A stretch of 64,000 nucleotides of DNA from Sphingobacterium allocomposti (GTDB lineage Bacteria > Bacteroidota > Bacteroidia > Sphingobacteriales > Sphingobacteriaceae). The position numbers and the translations under genes were made by a program. The notes below the pieces were generated by a model. The model searched no databases, had not been told where the DNA came from, and saw only the letters and a program-made list of their open reading frames with translations. Location of the stretch: assembly GCF_008124885.1 (NCBI RefSeq), contig NZ_VNHX01000012.1, positions 1-64,000 on the forward strand, given 5' to 3'. This document shows positions 54,109 through 63,331 of this stretch, piece after piece. Position 1 is the first letter of the stretch, and the number at the start of each line of letters is the position of its first letter.

Positions 54109-55353
54109 TTAAGCTACATTTTCAATCATTAACGCGCCGACGGTCAGATTGGTGCGGGGATCAATCAGAATCGCTCTGGAATTCTCCGCAAAATCCTGTT
54201 GCAGATCAAATACAACTTCTGTAGCCGCTTTAATTTCTACTTTTCCTATATCGTTTAGCTGCAGCTCATCAGTGGCTATCTTTTGTTGGGTGTTGACATC
54301 GAATTTATAAAGTACCTCCGTGATTTTAACTTTAGTGATGGCACTGTGATTCTGCAGCAGATAGATCTGCGACGTGTCTAACGATTTATTATCGAACCAG
54401 CAGATATTTGCTTCGAAGTTGCGCGCAGACAATGCTGGATTCTCGGCGGAAACCAGTATATCGCCGCGCGAGATATCGATATCGTCAGCTAAATGTACAA
54501 TAACGGACTGGCCGCTATGTGCTTCCTCAAGTGCTGTCTCAGCGAATTCTACTGCCTTAATCGCGCTACGCACACCGCTGGGCAATACCACCACGGGAGC
54601 CCCAACCTTTAACCCCTCTCCGATCACACGGCCTGCATAGCCGCGGTAGTCGTGCAGATCATCGGTTTGTGGCCTTACGACCCATTGTACCGGAAATCTC
54701 CACGGCTGCTGGCCGTTTTCTTCAATCTCAACGGTTTCAAGGTAGTCGAGCAGCGAGTATCCCTCATACCAGCTCATATGGATAGATTTGTGTACGATAT
54801 TGTCTCCTTTTAATGCTGACACCGGTATAAAATCGACATCCTCCAGTCCCAGTTTTTCTGCCAGTGCCTGATAATCCGTCTTAATATTCTCGAATACAGC
54901 CTGCTCATAGTCAACCATGTCCATTTTATTGACGCAGACCAACACTTTTTTCAGGGAGAGCAGCTTTGCTAGAAAAGAGTGCCGTTTGGTCTGTTCTATT
55001 ACCCCCTTCCGTGCATCGATTAAGATGATAATAAGCTCGGAGTTGGAAGCGCCCGTTACCATATTCCTGGTATACTGAATATGTCCCGGCGCGTCTGCAA
55101 TGATGAATTTCCGATTTTCCGTCTGAAAATATTTATACGCCACGTCGATCGTTATCCCCTGCTCCCGCTCGGCTTTAAGTCCATCCGTTAAAATGGCCAG
55201 ATCAACCGTCCCATCATTATTTTTTCTGTTTGCTTTCTTTATCGCCTCTAACTGATCATCCAGAATTGAGTCGGTATCGTATAATAGACGACCTATTAAG
55301 GTGCTTTTACCGTCGTCTACGGATCCTGCTGTTATAAATTTCAATATATTCAT
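54109..55353 (-). CDS. cysN: Sulfate adenylyltransferase subunit 1 (CysN)
   Basis: 414 residues. GTPase subunit of ATP sulfurylase, which makes APS from sulfate and ATP with CysD. EF-Tu-like motifs: G1 GSVDDGKSTLIGRLL, G3 DAPGHIQYTRNM and G4 NKMD. It ends soon after the beta-barrel domains, without a fused CysC (APS kinase) domain, consistent with a pathway that reduces APS directly. 36 bp after cysD. Confidence 0.95.
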   Translation of the reverse strand: MNILKFITAGSVDDGKSTLIGRLLYDTDSILDDQLEAIKKANRKNNDGTVDLAILTDGLKAEREQGITIDVAYKYFQTENRKFIIADAPGHIQYTRNMVTGASNSELIIILIDARKGVIEQTKRHSFLAKLLSLKKVLVCVNKMDMVDYEQAVFENIKTDYQALAEKLGLEDVDFIPVSALKGDNIVHKSIHMSWYEGYSLLDYLETVEIEENGQQPWRFPVQWVVRPQTDDLHDYRGYAGRVIGEGLKVGAPVVVLPSGVRSAIKAVEFAETALEEAHSGQSVIVHLADDIDISRGDILVSAENPALSARNFEANICWFDNKSLDTSQIYLLQNHSAITKVKITEVLYKFDVNTQQKIATDELQLNDIGKVEIKAATEVVFDLQQDFAENSRAILIDPRTNLTVGALMIENVA

Positions 55354-55389
55354 GCTATCGCATATTTGTGGTAACTGCCTACTCCTATT

Positions 55390-56280
55390 TTAAAAATACC
55401 CTTGTTTTTTCCGCTCTTCCATCGCTGCCTCCGACACCTTGTCGTCCATCCTGGCCCCACGTTCACTTACCGTGGAAGCTTTGATTTCAGCGATGATATC
55501 GTCAAGTTCCGTAGCCTCAGAATCTACAGCAGCTGTACACGTCATATCACCTACTGTTCTGAATCTTACAGACTTATATTCAACAATATCCTCGCCGTCA
55601 ATATTTAGAAAAGGCGCCGTGGCCATCCATTGGCCATTTCTCAAAACAACCTCCCTGTGGTGACTGAAATATATGGATGGTAGCGCTATCCGTTCACGCT
55701 TTATATAATTCCATACATCGAGTTCCGTCCAATTGGATATGGGAAAAACACGTACATTTTCACCTTTATGTATTTTTCCGTTAAATATGTTCCAGAGCTC
55801 GGGACGCTGACGTTTAGGATCCCATTGTCCGAATTCATCGCGCACGGAGAAAATCCGTTCCTTCGCACGGGCCTTTTCTTCGTCCCGCCTCGCTCCTCCT
55901 ATACACGCATCAAACCCGTACTTTTCTATCGTATCCAACAGCGTCACGGTTTGTAACGCATTACGGCTCGCATTCTTTCCCTTCTGTTCAACCGCTTTTC
56001 CCTGGTCAATGCTTTCCTGTACCAGACCGACGATCAGCCGTTCTCCGATTTGCTCGACTAACCAGTCCCTAAATTCAATTGTCTCTGGAAAGTTATGCCC
56101 TGTATCAATATGCACCAGCGGAAAGGGGAACTTACCAGGTCGAAATGCTTTTTTTGCGAGGTGGACCAACGTTATGGAATCTTTCCCTCCTGAAAACAAC
56201 AAGGCTGGGTTTTCAAATTGGCCGGCTACCTCTCTTAGAATGTATATTGCCTCAGCTTCTAAATGATCTAAATAATCCAT
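55390..56280 (-). CDS. cysD: Sulfate adenylyltransferase subunit 2 (CysD)
   Basis: 296 residues. Catalytic PP-loop subunit of ATP sulfurylase: LLFSGGKDSITLVHLAKKAF carries the SGGKDS motif. HIDTGHNFPETI and IGGARRDEEKARAKERIFS are also typical of CysD. Lies 7 bp after cysH and before cysN. Confidence 0.96.
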   Translation of the reverse strand: MDYLDHLEAEAIYILREVAGQFENPALLFSGGKDSITLVHLAKKAFRPGKFPFPLVHIDTGHNFPETIEFRDWLVEQIGERLIVGLVQESIDQGKAVEQKGKNASRNALQTVTLLDTIEKYGFDACIGGARRDEEKARAKERIFSVRDEFGQWDPKRQRPELWNIFNGKIHKGENVRVFPISNWTELDVWNYIKRERIALPSIYFSHHREVVLRNGQWMATAPFLNIDGEDIVEYKSVRFRTVGDMTCTAAVDSEATELDDIIAEIKASTVSERGARMDDKVSEAAMEERKKQGYF

Positions 56281-56287
56281 TCTCTAT

Positions 56288-56986
56288 TTATTTCGTTGTA
56301 ACATGTAAACCACACTCTTTTTTGCTTTTATCTTCCCACCACCAGCGCCCCGCTCTAAAGTCCTCGCCCGGATGGATGGCGCGCGTGCACGGCTGGCAGC
56401 CGATACTCGGAAAGCCTTTGTCGTGTAATGGATTATACGGTACTCCCCGGCTCTTTAGAAAGTCTTCAACATCTGCCAACGTCCAATGGTACAAGGGATG
56501 TACTTTTATGATGCCGTTGGCCTCGTCCCATTCCACCATATCCATCCCCTCCCGATTAGGCGATTGTTCTGCCCGTATACCGGTAATCCATACCTTGAAT
56601 CCTTTAATCGCCCGTTTCAGCGGCTCAATTTTCCGGATATAACAACATTCCTTCCGGTCATCGACTGAGTTATAGAAACTTGATGGACCTTTTCGGGATA
56701 CCATCTCTTCTACCGCGTGGGTATCGGGATAATACGCTTTGATGACGAGCTTATATTTTTCCAGTGTCCTATTCCATACATAATATGTTTCGGGGAACAG
56801 CCTGCCCGTCTCGAGCGTAAAAATGGATGCTTCGCTCCCGCTTTCGGCTATAAAATGCGTAATAACCTGGTCTTCAATACCAAAAGAGGTCGAAAACACT
56901 GCGTCCCTACCAAATTTTAACTGCACATAACGGATAATATCGATGGCGTCTAAGTGCTGTATATCTTGTTTAATTTGGGCTATCAT
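56288..56986 (-). CDS. cysH: Assimilatory APS reductase (CysH family, Fe-S type)
   Basis: 232 residues. PAPS reductase fold with FSTSFGIEDQVITHF, nucleotide site FTLETGRLFPETY and the catalytic cysteine C225 in ECGLH. It also has the paired C114-C115 and C197-x2-C200 that bind a [4Fe-4S] cluster in APS reductases, and these are missing in PAPS reductases. So APS, made directly by CysDN, is the predicted substrate (inference from the family rule). Overlaps the siroheme gene by 17 bp. Confidence 0.93.
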   Translation of the reverse strand: MIAQIKQDIQHLDAIDIIRYVQLKFGRDAVFSTSFGIEDQVITHFIAESGSEASIFTLETGRLFPETYYVWNRTLEKYKLVIKAYYPDTHAVEEMVSRKGPSSFYNSVDDRKECCYIRKIEPLKRAIKGFKVWITGIRAEQSPNREGMDMVEWDEANGIIKVHPLYHWTLADVEDFLKSRGVPYNPLHDKGFPSIGCQPCTRAIHPGEDFRAGRWWWEDKSKKECGLHVTTK

Positions 56987-57563
56987 ACCGTTTCGTCTCT
57001 AAAATCGTTTTTGTATGCTTATTAAGTGCCTGTATCTTTTCCTTCATATCGCCTTTCATTTCATCACGAAGCTGGCTCATCAGATCCAACGTCTCATCGA
57101 TTTCATCGGGCAGCAGCTCATGGAGAAACTCCTTGAGCCGCTTGGCGATTGTCGGGGACTTTCCATTGGTTGAGATCCCTATCTTGAGATTACCTTTGCG
57201 CACAACGGAACCTAGATAAAAATCGCATAGGTCGGGCTTATCCGCCACATTCAATAACACGTTATTTTTCGTCGCCAGTTTCCGGATGTGCGCGTTTAAT
57301 GTGGGATTGTTCGTAGCCAAAACAATAAGATCTATTCCCTCTATGTCGGTGTCGGCAAATGCCCGTTCCGAGGTACGGATAGTGTCTTTGCCGCGCACGA
57401 ATGCGCGTACCTCTTCGTCAATACGTTCGGCAACAAGATGAATGTTGGCGTTCGGCGAATTTGTGAGCATAGCCTGCAGCTTCTCCAGACCTACAGGACC
57501 AGCACCGACCAATAGCGTCTGTATCTGTGCCAGCTTTACATATATGGGAAACAGCTCATTCAT
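56970..57563 (-). CDS. Precorrin-2 dehydrogenase/sirohydrochlorin ferrochelatase (CysG N-terminal type)
   Basis: 197 residues, Met8p-like. Performs the last two steps of siroheme synthesis, using NAD+ and then Fe2+. Rossmann LLVGAGPVGLEKLQAML and the catalytic aspartate in LLNVADKPDLCDF, aligning with the key Asp of CysG. Lacks the methyltransferase half, which is encoded by the neighbouring cobA. Supplies siroheme to the reductase upstream. Confidence 0.9.
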   Translation of the reverse strand: MNELFPIYVKLAQIQTLLVGAGPVGLEKLQAMLTNSPNANIHLVAERIDEEVRAFVRGKDTIRTSERAFADTDIEGIDLIVLATNNPTLNAHIRKLATKNNVLLNVADKPDLCDFYLGSVVRKGNLKIGISTNGKSPTIAKRLKEFLHELLPDEIDETLDLMSQLRDEMKGDMKEKIQALNKHTKTILETKRYDSPN

Positions 57564-57564
57564 T

Positions 57565-58329
57565 TTAAACCATTATAGCCTGTATGCTTTTCTTTACTTT
57601 TTCAAAGTCCTGATGCTTCGCAACCACCTCGCCTAGTACGATGACGGCAGGCACACCGATCAGGTTCTTTTCCGCTTCATCCAAAATAGTGTCGACGCGG
57701 GCTAGTGCTATCCGTTCTGTCGGTAGGGATCCGTTCTGGATAAGGGCAATAGGTAGTTCACCTTTACCGTAGCTTTTGTACAGATCGACAATCTGCGCCA
57801 GTTTAGCATATCCCATCAATACGACCACGGTGGCATTGGTCTGTACGGCCTGCTTCAGATCGTCGGACAGCCGTCCATCGGCCGTCGCCCCCGTAATTAC
57901 CCAGAAGCTTTCGCTGATACCGCGGTACGTCAGCGGAAGCTGCTGCAGTCCTGTGAGGCCTATTGACGATGAGATCCCCGGAACGACAGCGGTGGGGATA
58001 CCAAACTGCCTTACATAATCCAGCTCTTCGCCCCCTCTTCCGAATACAAATGGATCGCCTCCTTTCAGCCGGACTACATGTCCGTGCGTCAGCGCGTAGT
58101 CTACCAATAACTTATTGATGTAGTCCTGCGATGTGGAAATCCGCTCTGCCCGTTTGCCGACATATATTTTCGTGCAAGCGGGCTTGGCGTACGTTAAAAT
58201 TTCTTCGTTTACCAAAGCATCGTACAGGATAACGTCAGCCTCCCGTACAGCCCTGATTCCTTTCATTGTAATCAATTCCGGATCTCCAGGTCCGGCGCCG
58301 ACTAATGTAATAAACGGTTTGATCTGCAT
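57565..58329 (-). CDS. cobA: Uroporphyrinogen-III C-methyltransferase
   Basis: 254 residues. SAM-dependent; makes precorrin-2 from uroporphyrinogen III. Family motifs: LVGAGPGDPELITMKG, GGDPFVFGRGGEE and VPGISSSIGLTGLQQLPLTYRGI. Together with the adjacent dehydrogenase/ferrochelatase it gives a complete siroheme pathway, split into two proteins. One base lies between its stop and the next gene's start. Confidence 0.95.
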   Translation of the reverse strand: MQIKPFITLVGAGPGDPELITMKGIRAVREADVILYDALVNEEILTYAKPACTKIYVGKRAERISTSQDYINKLLVDYALTHGHVVRLKGGDPFVFGRGGEELDYVRQFGIPTAVVPGISSSIGLTGLQQLPLTYRGISESFWVITGATADGRLSDDLKQAVQTNATVVVLMGYAKLAQIVDLYKSYGKGELPIALIQNGSLPTERIALARVDTILDEAEKNLIGVPAVIVLGEVVAKHQDFEKVKKSIQAIMV

Positions 58330-58349
58330 ATTCTCTTCTCACTTTTCGG

Positions 58350-60452
58350 CTAATTTACCACCCGTAAATCCGCTCTTCGATTAGCACCCTCATAATGGAA
58401 GGCAGCTGATTGTTTTAAATATACCTCTGCAAACTCTTCAGAAGGCTCGTATTTGTTTATCTGTAAAACGCGTTCCGCAAACGTTGTCGGAAAATCGAAA
58501 ATACCGGTCTGCACGTAATGTGTATCAAATTCGCTGATCACTGCCGCCTGCGAGCTTGCGTTTATGCCTTTGTCCAGCAGGAGCGCTTTCGCGGTGCCCA
58601 CGAACGAGCTGTATGCATGATAAATAGCATCTGCATACTGCTTTTCCTGAAAAGCTTCGTTGGCAAGATCTATTTTTTCTTCGGCTTCAAACAGCAACGT
58701 AGCGACAAGGTCGATGACAACACCGGCGCATTCACCTACACCGATAGCTGTAGCGAAGGTCTCCTCGTGCCCCCAGTCAATATATTCGTCTGCAGACAAA
58801 GTTGTTAAATCAGCTAAAGGTTTCAACAGACGATAAAAGTAATCTTTCGTCTGCCGATCGTAATAAGCGTGGAAATTTTCGTCGGCGGCACTATTTTGTT
58901 TATAGTCTGTCAGGATGATATCGACGACCTGTGTCACGCGCTTCGTTGGAACTTTAATAACACGTTCGGCTACGCGTCCCCGCCCATTGCCCACAGTTCC
59001 GCCTGCGAGCATCACCTGCGCGGCCGGAACAACCTTACCACCGGCTTTCACCGAGCTTCCATGAAAGCCGATGTGTGCCAGTCCATGTTGGCCACAGGAG
59101 TTCATACAACCTGAAATCTTAATTTTCAGATCCCGTTCGTGAATAAAATCCTGATAGAACTCATGAATATATTTTTCCAATACACGGGCCATCTCCGTCG
59201 AATTCGAGATACCAAGGTTACAGGTGTCGGTTCCGGGACAGGTCGTTACGTCGGCGGTACTGTTGTGCCCCGGACTTGCAAAGCCAAGTTCGGTCAGCAG
59301 GTTGAAGATATGTGGAAGCGACTCGCTCCGCACATACTTAAACAACAGATTCTGATCCTGCGTAATCCGTATATCATCTGCGACATGGTCGCGGATTCCT
59401 GCAACGAGCTGCCGGGCTTTCGACGTGGCTATGTCTCCCGTTAAAACTTTCACGTATACGCCGTAGTACCCCCGCTGTTTCTGTTCAAAGACGTTTGTCG
59501 CCTTCCACAGTTCGTAGGCAAACGGGTCAGCAGGTTCTACTGGCTCTACCGTTCCAGTGGGAAGCACAGGCTCGGGAACATTTTGCCGATCCACTGTAAA
59601 CGTCTTGATTCTCGTTGCCGTCCGCTCCTCATCGATGAGCCGGAGCACCTCATCCAATCCCAGTTTTTGAACCAGATATTTAAAGCGCGCTTTATTACGG
59701 TTATTGCGTTCGCCATAACGGTCGAAAACCCGGAGTGTAGCTTCAATGTAAGGGAGCACTTCATTTTCAGGCAGGAAATCATAAACTTCATGCGCCAAGA
59801 TAGGCTGCGAACCAAGTCCGCCGCCCAACATCACTTTAAAACCTCTCTCCTCCTGTCCGTTTACCACGCGTATTTTTGGAATAAAACCAAAGTCGTGTAT
59901 GTACGAGAACGCCGTATCTTTATCGCTGGACGAATAGGATATCTTAAACTTTCTCCCCATTTCGGCACAAAAAGGACTGCGTAGCAGATATTGAAAAGTG
60001 CTCTGAGCGTATGGAGAGACATCAAACGGCTCTTCGGGATCAATGCCGGCAGCCGGTGACGCCGTGACATTCCGGACGGTATTTCCGCACGCTTCCCGCA
60101 AGGTCATGTCGTCTGCCGCTAGCTTCGCCCATAACTCCGGCGTCTTGTCAAGGCTGACATAGTGAATCTGTATATCCTGACGGGTCGTCAGGTGAAGATT
60201 TTTACTCGCATATTCATCGGATATGTCCGCTATTTTAAGAAGCTGCCTGAAGGTCACGCGTCCAAACGGAAGTTTAATACGAACCATCTGTACGCCGGGT
60301 TGACGCTGGCCGTATACGCCTCTGGCTAAACGCAATGATCTGAATTTCTCTTCAGGTATCTCACCGCCCTGAAAAGCCCTTATCTTCTTTTCCAGTTCGA
60401 TTATTTCTCTTTCCACTACTGGATTTTCCAATTCTGTACGAAAACTCTGCAT
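58350..60452 (-). CDS. Siroheme nitrite/sulfite reductase with C-terminal HEPN domain
   Basis: 700 residues. Residues 1-580 form the siroheme/[4Fe-4S] hemoprotein, two repeats of ferredoxin-like and siroheme domains. The cluster ligands are C405 and C411 (TCPGTDTC) and C449 and C453 (SGCMNSCG). Residues about 590-695 form a HEPN-type helical domain (LANEAFQEKQYADAIYHAYSSFVGTAKALLL). First gene of the sulfate operon, so sulfite is the likely substrate. No flavoprotein subunit is present; a ferredoxin or other donor is assumed. The HEPN tail is of unknown purpose. Confidence 0.9.
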   Translation of the reverse strand: MQSFRTELENPVVEREIIELEKKIRAFQGGEIPEEKFRSLRLARGVYGQRQPGVQMVRIKLPFGRVTFRQLLKIADISDEYASKNLHLTTRQDIQIHYVSLDKTPELWAKLAADDMTLREACGNTVRNVTASPAAGIDPEEPFDVSPYAQSTFQYLLRSPFCAEMGRKFKISYSSSDKDTAFSYIHDFGFIPKIRVVNGQEERGFKVMLGGGLGSQPILAHEVYDFLPENEVLPYIEATLRVFDRYGERNNRNKARFKYLVQKLGLDEVLRLIDEERTATRIKTFTVDRQNVPEPVLPTGTVEPVEPADPFAYELWKATNVFEQKQRGYYGVYVKVLTGDIATSKARQLVAGIRDHVADDIRITQDQNLLFKYVRSESLPHIFNLLTELGFASPGHNSTADVTTCPGTDTCNLGISNSTEMARVLEKYIHEFYQDFIHERDLKIKISGCMNSCGQHGLAHIGFHGSSVKAGGKVVPAAQVMLAGGTVGNGRGRVAERVIKVPTKRVTQVVDIILTDYKQNSAADENFHAYYDRQTKDYFYRLLKPLADLTTLSADEYIDWGHEETFATAIGVGECAGVVIDLVATLLFEAEEKIDLANEAFQEKQYADAIYHAYSSFVGTAKALLLDKGINASSQAAVISEFDTHYVQTGIFDFPTTFAERVLQINKYEPSEEFAEVYLKQSAAFHYEGANRRADLRVVN

Positions 60453-60577
60453 GACGCTCTCTTCTCTTTTAAGACTTTATCAAATATCTATAATATCTAC
60501 TATATTCTTTTCAACAACTCGACAACAAAGTTATAAAATATTTATCTACTAACCATACAATATCTACCAATTTAGTA

Positions 60578-60585
60578 TATATTTG
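60578..60585 (+). promoter_or_regulatory. -7 box of the Pst-like operon
   Basis: TATATTTG fits TAnnTTTG exactly; the first gene begins 37 bp later. The divergent gap (60453-60622) is A/T-rich, contains repeated ATCTACTA/ATCTACCA blocks, and presumably holds promoters for both operons. Confidence 0.45.
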
Positions 60586-60622
60586 TAAAATATTTTAATA
60601 GATAAAATTACAGAACGATCTT

Positions 60623-61588
60623 GTGAGGAAACGTAAACTTATAGCTAATAGCCTGTTACTTTTACTGTTAGGAACGGCATGCGCGCCGAAGGTAAAGGAA
60701 GGCTACGACGAAGTCCGTGGTTATACCGGTAATATTTCTATTTCCGGCGCTTTCGCTTTATATCCGATTGTCGTTTTGTGGAGCGAAGATTTTAAGAAGA
60801 TACATCCCAACGTACGTTTTAACATCTCTGCCGGAGGTGCTGGCAAGGGCATATCGGACGTGCTTTCAAATATGGTCGATATCGGGCTGGTATCGAGGGA
60901 TCTACACCCGCAGGAACTGCAACGGGGGGCCTTCCCGATCCATGTTGCTAAAGACGCGGTCGTGGGCACCATAAACCGTAACCATCCGAACTTTGACATC
61001 CTTAGAACCCGGGGGCTTACTCAAAAGGAGCTTGTCGGAATTTTTGTTGAAGGGAGATACAGGTTGTGGAGTGACATCGATCCACAGCTCGTCCGGCAAC
61101 CGATCGAAGTTTATGTCCGGTCAGACGCTGCCGGCGCTGCGGAGACCTGGGCAAAATTCCTGGGCGAACGCCAGGAGGGATTGAAAGGTGTTGGTATATT
61201 CGGCGACCCGGGACTCGCCCAGGCAGTCAAAGAAAAGCCGTTGGCGATCGGCTTTAACAACATCAATTATGTCTTCGATTTAAAAACGAAGCGGACCACA
61301 GACCGGATAGCCGTGCTACCGATAGACGTCAACAACAACGGACGGGTGGACAGCGAAGAGGATTTTTATGATAACCTGGATTCGCTGGTTTCCGCTGTGG
61401 CAACAGACCGCTATCCCTCGCCCCCGGCACGGGATCTAACGTTTATTCTCCGCTCAGATAAACAGACAAAACTTCTCCAGGCGTTTGTCCGTTTTGTATT
61501 GGACAAAGAGCAACAGGGATACTTGCTGGAAAATGGATACGTGCCTCTGAATGAAGAATTGAAAACACAAGAGTTAAATAAGTTGTAG
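60623..61588 (+). CDS. PstS-like substrate-binding lipoprotein
   Basis: 321 residues from a GTG at 60623 (a TTG 2 bp upstream is out of frame). Lipobox LLGTAC with lipidated C20. Type II periplasmic binding fold: SISGAFALYPI, SAGGAGKGISDVL and VDIGLVSRDL. The anion site is altered: the Asp that E. coli PstS uses after the VDFGAS stretch is Ser/Arg here (S91-R92), and RRADGSGT is replaced by RSDAAGAAET (166-175). A 12-residue EF-hand-like loop occurs at 235-246 (DVNNNGRVDSEE). Anchors in the outer leaflet of the inner membrane or on the outer membrane. Confidence 0.85.
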   Translation: MRKRKLIANSLLLLLLGTACAPKVKEGYDEVRGYTGNISISGAFALYPIVVLWSEDFKKIHPNVRFNISAGGAGKGISDVLSNMVDIGLVSRDLHPQELQRGAFPIHVAKDAVVGTINRNHPNFDILRTRGLTQKELVGIFVEGRYRLWSDIDPQLVRQPIEVYVRSDAAGAAETWAKFLGERQEGLKGVGIFGDPGLAQAVKEKPLAIGFNNINYVFDLKTKRTTDRIAVLPIDVNNNGRVDSEEDFYDNLDSLVSAVATDRYPSPPARDLTFILRSDKQTKLLQAFVRFVLDKEQQGYLLENGYVPLNEELKTQELNKL

Positions 61589-61589
61589 C

Positions 61590-62480
61590 ATGAACTGGAG
61601 ATTAATAAAGGATAAATTAGTCGAAAGAAGCTTTTCATTATTACTGTTTAGTTCCCTTATTGTTATTGCACTTATATTAACGGGACTAATCGTGAAGTCA
61701 GTCCCTTTAGTTCAGGCTGAACACCTGGGCAAGATACTCACGGAAAGCGTATGGTCTCCATTAAAAGGCAGTTTTGGATTCCTCCCCTTCATCATGGGAA
61801 CAATCTGGGTGACGTTGATATCGCTCATCATAGCCGTTCCGCTATGTGTACTTGCTTCGGTTTATCTGGTGGAATACGCCGGTGACGCACTACGTAGCAT
61901 GGTGTTACCGCTTGTTAATGTTCTGGCGGCGATCCCTCCTGTCTTGTACGGCGTGTGGGGCGTATTATTTGTCGTGCCTTTGCTTGGGCAGTTCGTAGGG
62001 CCGCTGTTCGGCGTGGAAACCACGGGCTATACAGTGTTTGCCGGAGGAGTTGTGCTTGCCGTCATGATTTTTCCAATTATGATCAGCATTATGGTAGAGG
62101 TACTCCAAACCATTCCACAAGAGCTGAAGAATGCCTCGCTGTCTCTCGGTGCCACGAAGTGGGAAACGGTTACCAAAGTCATTTTAATCAAAGCAAAGCC
62201 GGGGCTTTTGGCGGCTGTGGTGCTGGGTATCTCCCGCGCCTTTGGCGAGACAGTGGCTGTTCTGATGGTTTGTGGTAATATCCCGCAAATTCCGAAATCT
62301 TTTTTCGATGCCGGGTATCCGCTACCGGCACTAATCGCCAACAATTTTGGTGAGATGATGTCGATTCCGCTGTATGACTCAGCACTTATGTTTGCAGCCT
62401 TATTATTGTTCGTCATCATATTTGGTTTTAACCTATTGTCCCGCATAATTCTAAATAAACTGGAGGCAAAAGCATCATGA
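61590..62480 (+). CDS. pstC: Phosphate-type ABC transporter permease PstC
   Basis: 296 residues, about 6 membrane helices. One base after the binding-protein gene. EAA-loop signature ELKNASLSLGATKWETVTKVIL and LVVLNVLAAIPPVLYGVW-type PstC region are present. Forms the channel with PstA. Overlaps pstA by 4 bp. Confidence 0.9.
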   Translation: MNWRLIKDKLVERSFSLLLFSSLIVIALILTGLIVKSVPLVQAEHLGKILTESVWSPLKGSFGFLPFIMGTIWVTLISLIIAVPLCVLASVYLVEYAGDALRSMVLPLVNVLAAIPPVLYGVWGVLFVVPLLGQFVGPLFGVETTGYTVFAGGVVLAVMIFPIMISIMVEVLQTIPQELKNASLSLGATKWETVTKVILIKAKPGLLAAVVLGISRAFGETVAVLMVCGNIPQIPKSFFDAGYPLPALIANNFGEMMSIPLYDSALMFAALLLFVIIFGFNLLSRIILNKLEAKAS

Positions 62481-63331
62481 GTAATGTAAAGAAAAGGCTT
62501 TTCAAGGAGAAAGTGGCCAAAGTATGCATGCAGCTGGCCGGCATCACTATTACGGGATCCCTATTTTTTATTGTCGGCACCATTCTTTATAAAGGTGCTC
62601 CCTATCTGACATGGGAAATGATCAGTGAAACGCCGAAAGGAGGATTCTACATAGGCAAAGACGGCGGAATTCTAAATGCGATATTAGGTTCGCTGTATCT
62701 GGCGACGGTGTCGACGGCACTGGCCACAGCTATCGGCGTACCCATATCAATTTACCTGAATGTCTATGTAAAGGCCGGTTCCTTTTTAGAGCGATTCAGT
62801 AAGCTGCTGTTCGACGTGCTCTTCGGCATACCCTCTATAGTATACGGAGCCATAGCTTTTAGTCTTATGGTATGGATGGGGATACGGGCGTCACTGCTCG
62901 GCGGTATCATCACCATTACGTTGCTAACCATACCCATTGTTGTGCGTACGATCGATGAGCTCCTAAAAACTGTCCCGGTTGATCTAAAGAATATCACTTT
63001 TTCGCTCGGCGCGACACAGTGGGAAACGGCGAAAATGTTCTTACGGTACATCAAACCGGGAATTTTCACGGCGATCCTGCTCGCTTTCGGAAGAGCTATC
63101 GGAGACGTAGCGGGTGTACTGCTCACAACGGGGTTTAGTGATAACCTGCCTAAATATATCGACGAGCCGTCTGCTACGCTACCTCTTGCCATCTTCTTTC
63201 AGCTAAGCAGCCCTATTCCTGAAGTCCAGGGGCGGGCGTATGCTTCGGCATTAATCTTAACTTTTATCATCTTAATAATCGTAATATGCACGCATCTACT
63301 AGCATCCAGACAGCAGAAACACAAGATTTGA
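62477..63331 (+). CDS. pstA: Phosphate-type ABC transporter permease PstA
   Basis: 284 residues, about 6 membrane helices. EAA-type loop LKNITFSLGATQWETAKMFL, and the FDVLFGIPSIVYGAIAF segment typical of PstA. Its ATG overlaps the pstC stop by 4 bp, and it overlaps the pstB start by 46 bp. Confidence 0.9.
   Translation: MSNVKKRLFKEKVAKVCMQLAGITITGSLFFIVGTILYKGAPYLTWEMISETPKGGFYIGKDGGILNAILGSLYLATVSTALATAIGVPISIYLNVYVKAGSFLERFSKLLFDVLFGIPSIVYGAIAFSLMVWMGIRASLLGGIITITLLTIPIVVRTIDELLKTVPVDLKNITFSLGATQWETAKMFLRYIKPGIFTAILLAFGRAIGDVAGVLLTTGFSDNLPKYIDEPSATLPLAIFFQLSSPIPEVQGRAYASALILTFIILIIVICTHLLASRQQKHKI

Noticed and set aside
60453-60622. Riboswitch between the sulfur operon and the Pst-like operon
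   Set aside because: The sequence is simple A/T-rich DNA with no recognisable SAM or cobalamin riboswitch elements.
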